From: a virus
Length of the DNA: 54,037 nt
IMG/VR virus record: IMGVR_UViG_3300023297_000011
Location: 1 to 54,037 of that record
Direction: 5' to 3' (one strand)
The translations under genes and the position numbers were made by a program. The notes under the pieces were generated by a model. The model worked only from the letters and a program-made list of their open reading frames with translations. It did not search any database and was not told the origin of the DNA. Of this stretch, positions 52,190-54,037 are shown piece after piece. Each line of letters opens with the position of its first letter. Within the stretch, counting starts at the first letter, position 1.

Positions 52190-53059
52190 TTAAAATCCCC
52201 TGTCCTTTTTTTCAATTACAATCTTCATACCTTCCTTGGCGGCAAATTCATGTACTTTTGCGCCCAATAAATCACTGCGAGGAATATTAAATGTTTCAGA
52301 GATAAAATCCCTGGCTTTGTCAAGAGTTTCGAATTTTGATTCCTGTAGTTCTGTTTCTATTTTAGTCTCAGGAGCTTTAGCGGGCTCCGGATTACTGGCT
52401 TCGGGCTCTTTTTCAATATCAATTGTGGTTTTATTTGCATTTTCCTTTTTTAGTTCCTCAAAAGCAACATCTTCAATCTGCCTTTCATCTGCCGTGTACA
52501 TGGCTCCAAGTTGTGAAGGGAAAGCTTCTCTGAGTGCCTGAACTTTTGCAACCTTAGAAATCATTGTGCTTTTTTTATCGTTCCAAGTGGATTGTTTTTT
52601 GTCGTATTCATCGAGTGAAACTCTTGAAACTACAGGGAATTTACGGTCTGAACGATATACTTTCGCCCATCCTCCTACAAGCTTGTCACCTTCTAGCTTA
52701 AAACAACCCTCCAGTTCTACAACTTCCCCTTCACGAACAATAATAATACCTCCCTGAATGCCATCGTACTTGTCACAAGCTTCAGCCCGTTTCATTAAGG
52801 CCTCCTTGCTTACAATCATTTGTGCCGGAGCAGTCCCAAATTTTACCAAATAGGCTTCATTCAAGAATGGGTTAAGCTGATTGTATTTACAAATTGAAAT
52901 AAATTGGGTTAAGTCCTGGTCAGTTACTTTCCCCGTACCTTTTGTAAGAAAATTCCTTACAATTTTATACGATAATGTAACTTCCTGTCCTGCGACAGCA
53001 TAAGTAACTTTTGCTCTACTTTCTTCCGAAGTTACGGCCGGTGTGTTTTGATTTGCCAT
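52190..53059 (-). CDS. bet: Bet/RecT-family ssDNA annealing protein
   Basis: 289 residues. The Bet core is clear: TDQDLTQFISICKYNQLNP, EAYLVKFGTAPAQMIVSKEAL, GGWAKVYRSDRKFPV and TMISKVAKVQALREAFP. A charged linker leads to a short C-terminal domain. It anneals ssDNA during phage recombination. Confidence 0.92.
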   Translation of the reverse strand: MANQNTPAVTSEESRAKVTYAVAGQEVTLSYKIVRNFLTKGTGKVTDQDLTQFISICKYNQLNPFLNEAYLVKFGTAPAQMIVSKEALMKRAEACDKYDGIQGGIIIVREGEVVELEGCFKLEGDKLVGGWAKVYRSDRKFPVVSRVSLDEYDKKQSTWNDKKSTMISKVAKVQALREAFPSQLGAMYTADERQIEDVAFEELKKENANKTTIDIEKEPEASNPEPAKAPETKIETELQESKFETLDKARDFISETFNIPRSDLLGAKVHEFAAKEGMKIVIEKKDRGF

Positions 53060-53061
53060 GA

Positions 53062-53346
53062 TTAATGAGTTGATGGGTGAGTTACTTTATATTCATATTT
53101 ATTATCTGCTATTTTAGCAAAGCGGGTAAAACCATGGGCAAAGTGTCCTCCAAACCCATTTTTTTCAATGTATTTAGCTCTGTCTTTTTCATCAATAGCT
53201 TTATCCAGATATTCGGTGCAAAACTTTTTAACATCGAATTTGCTGTTTTCACTTTCAATTATGTAATGGTAATATCCATCACCATAAGCCCTTCTTTGCC
53301 CGGCTTCCTTTGTTTCTACTTCAAATTGATAATTCTTTTTTGCCAT
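53062..53346 (-). CDS. small hypothetical protein
   Basis: 94 residues, charged, GFGGHFAHGFTRFA in the second half. Two bases upstream of bet. Not recognised. Confidence 0.6.
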   Translation of the reverse strand: MAKKNYQFEVETKEAGQRRAYGDGYYHYIIESENSKFDVKKFCTEYLDKAIDEKDRAKYIEKNGFGGHFAHGFTRFAKIADNKYEYKVTHPSTH

Positions 53347-53348
53347 GA

Positions 53349-53558
53349 TTATTTTGAATTAGTATTTATTACTGTGTATAATTGCTTGGTTTCAATAAGG
53401 TTAACAATAATCCTAAACTGCATTGAAAGAAGAATTGCAAAGGGTTTAATTCCCCAATTTTTTGTATAAAACGAGCGTCTTTCAAGAGCTAATCTTACAA
53501 TATCATTTGGATTTGTTATGAGTTCTCCTTTTATGCAATTTTTTGATAGTTTTTTCAT
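53349..53558 (-). CDS. small hypothetical protein
   Basis: 69 residues, basic, ends two bases before the 53346 gene. Not recognised. Confidence 0.55.
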   Translation of the reverse strand: MKKLSKNCIKGELITNPNDIVRLALERRSFYTKNWGIKPFAILLSMQFRIIVNLIETKQLYTVINTNSK

Positions 53559-53589
53559 AATTCAATCCTTCCATTCTTTAGTGTGGGCA

Positions 53590-54037
53590 TTAAAACTTTA
53601 TTCCGGTTATATTTTTAAATACTTTTGAATTAAAATTTGGAAGATTTTTAAACAGATCCTTTTGTTTATCTTCAAGAGTTTCCCAAAGATTAGCCCATGC
53701 CTCTTTATAATCAAATACCTTAATATACCCTTCGGTTACAAATGCTTTTGGATTTTCTTTCTTCTCTGCGTCTGTCATATTGTTCCATAAAATCCATTTT
53801 GTTACATTAAGGTTTTGCGAAAGATAATACACATCTGAGTTTTCCCATTCGGCCCATGTAATGTCTGATTTTTTATTGAATATCAGAATTGTATCTTCTC
53901 TTTGCTTATTGCAGAATACGCCACTGTTTAGGTAGCCACTGTTTAGGTCGCCACTGTTTTGGTCGCCACTGTTTTGGTAGCCACTGTTTCGGTCGCCACT
54001 GTTTCGGTCGCCACTGTTTCTGTAGCCACTGTTTCGG
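53590..54037 (-). CDS. DUF7666-like pentapeptide-repeat protein, C-terminal part
   Basis: Frame open from 54037: pentapeptides (D/Y)(Q/R/L)NSG, then VFCNKQREDTILIFNKKSDI, TWAEWENSD and a C-terminal domain (NMTDAEKKENPKAF ... PNFNSKVFKNITGIKF) as in DUF7666-type proteins. Together with 1-480 it makes one gene; the edge of the window cuts it. A GTG at 53832 should not be taken as the start. Confidence 0.85.
   Translation of the reverse strand, partial: RNSGYRNSGDRNSGDRNSGYQNSGDQNSGDLNSGYLNSGVFCNKQREDTILIFNKKSDITWAEWENSDVYYLSQNLNVTKWILWNNMTDAEKKENPKAFVTEGYIKVFDYKEAWANLWETLEDKQKDLFKNLPNFNSKVFKNITGIKF
53920..54037. repeat. 15-bp tandem repeat tract, right end
   Basis: Seven full 15-bp units plus 13 bases of an eighth, same unit as the left-end tract and the same variant order (units 3-7 match left units 1-5 with one change). 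Joining the ends directly drops two bases of the period. Confidence 0.95.

Noticed and set aside
53590-53832. Independent small gene with GTG start
   Set aside because: The frame continues upstream through the repeat tract and matches the C-terminal part of the DUF7666-like protein; it is not a separate gene.

Overview
The window reads as an essentially complete tailed-phage genome infecting a Bacteroidota host. The grounds are AT-rich DNA, A-rich leaders in place of Shine-Dalgarno sites, promoters of the TTTG-N19-TAnnTTTG type, and HK97-fold head and siphovirus-type tail genes with no tail sheath. Both window ends lie inside one 15-bp repeat tract. One gene (a DUF7666-like pentapeptide-repeat protein) has its N-terminal part at 1-480 and its C-terminal part at 53590-54037. 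The molecule is therefore circular or circularly permuted, and the window edges are an assembly cut inside a repeat.

Layout. A rightward block (8919-39982) runs from small membrane and exported proteins and a gp3-like small terminase, through a GIY-YIG nuclease, a GH16-like glycanase and a second (Sf6-type) small terminase, into TerL, portal, protease, capsid, connector, tail tube, tape measure, tail tip, fibres and lysis genes. It ends at a terminator at 40009-40039. A leftward block starts near 9150, runs down to position 1 and continues from 54037 down to 40038. It carries many tiny early genes, an XRE regulator and a KilA-N antirepressor. It then has a tmRNA, an SbcC/Rad50-like ATPase, a Bet/RecT annealase next to a metallo-beta-lactamase-fold protein, a DnaA domain IV protein, NinG, a clamp-like protein, a primosomal protein and a DnaC-like loader.

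Two systems stand out. (1) 40367-45585 is an array of eleven cassette-like units bounded by twelve CGTTR cores. In ten units the sequence after the core is matched by an inverted copy (R'') inside the same unit. A second pair of complementary arms (L''/L') covaries from unit to unit. This is the logic of integron attC sites, yet the genes run antisense to the site orientation and most sites overlap the ORFs, so the site dictates a recurring Leu-Asn-Ile-x-x-Val stretch in the proteins. No integron integrase is visible. (2) 3091-3385 (minus strand) encodes a circularly permuted, two-piece tmRNA. The acceptor/T-arm half is upstream and the GGGGCUG half with tag GKTVNIFGYEAKVAA is downstream; the acceptor stem has G3-U70. 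A structured T-loop/pseudoknot domain sits directly upstream.

No integrase, CRISPR array or rRNA was seen. Whether the phage is temperate cannot be decided; a repressor-like gene and an antirepressor are present but no integration module.
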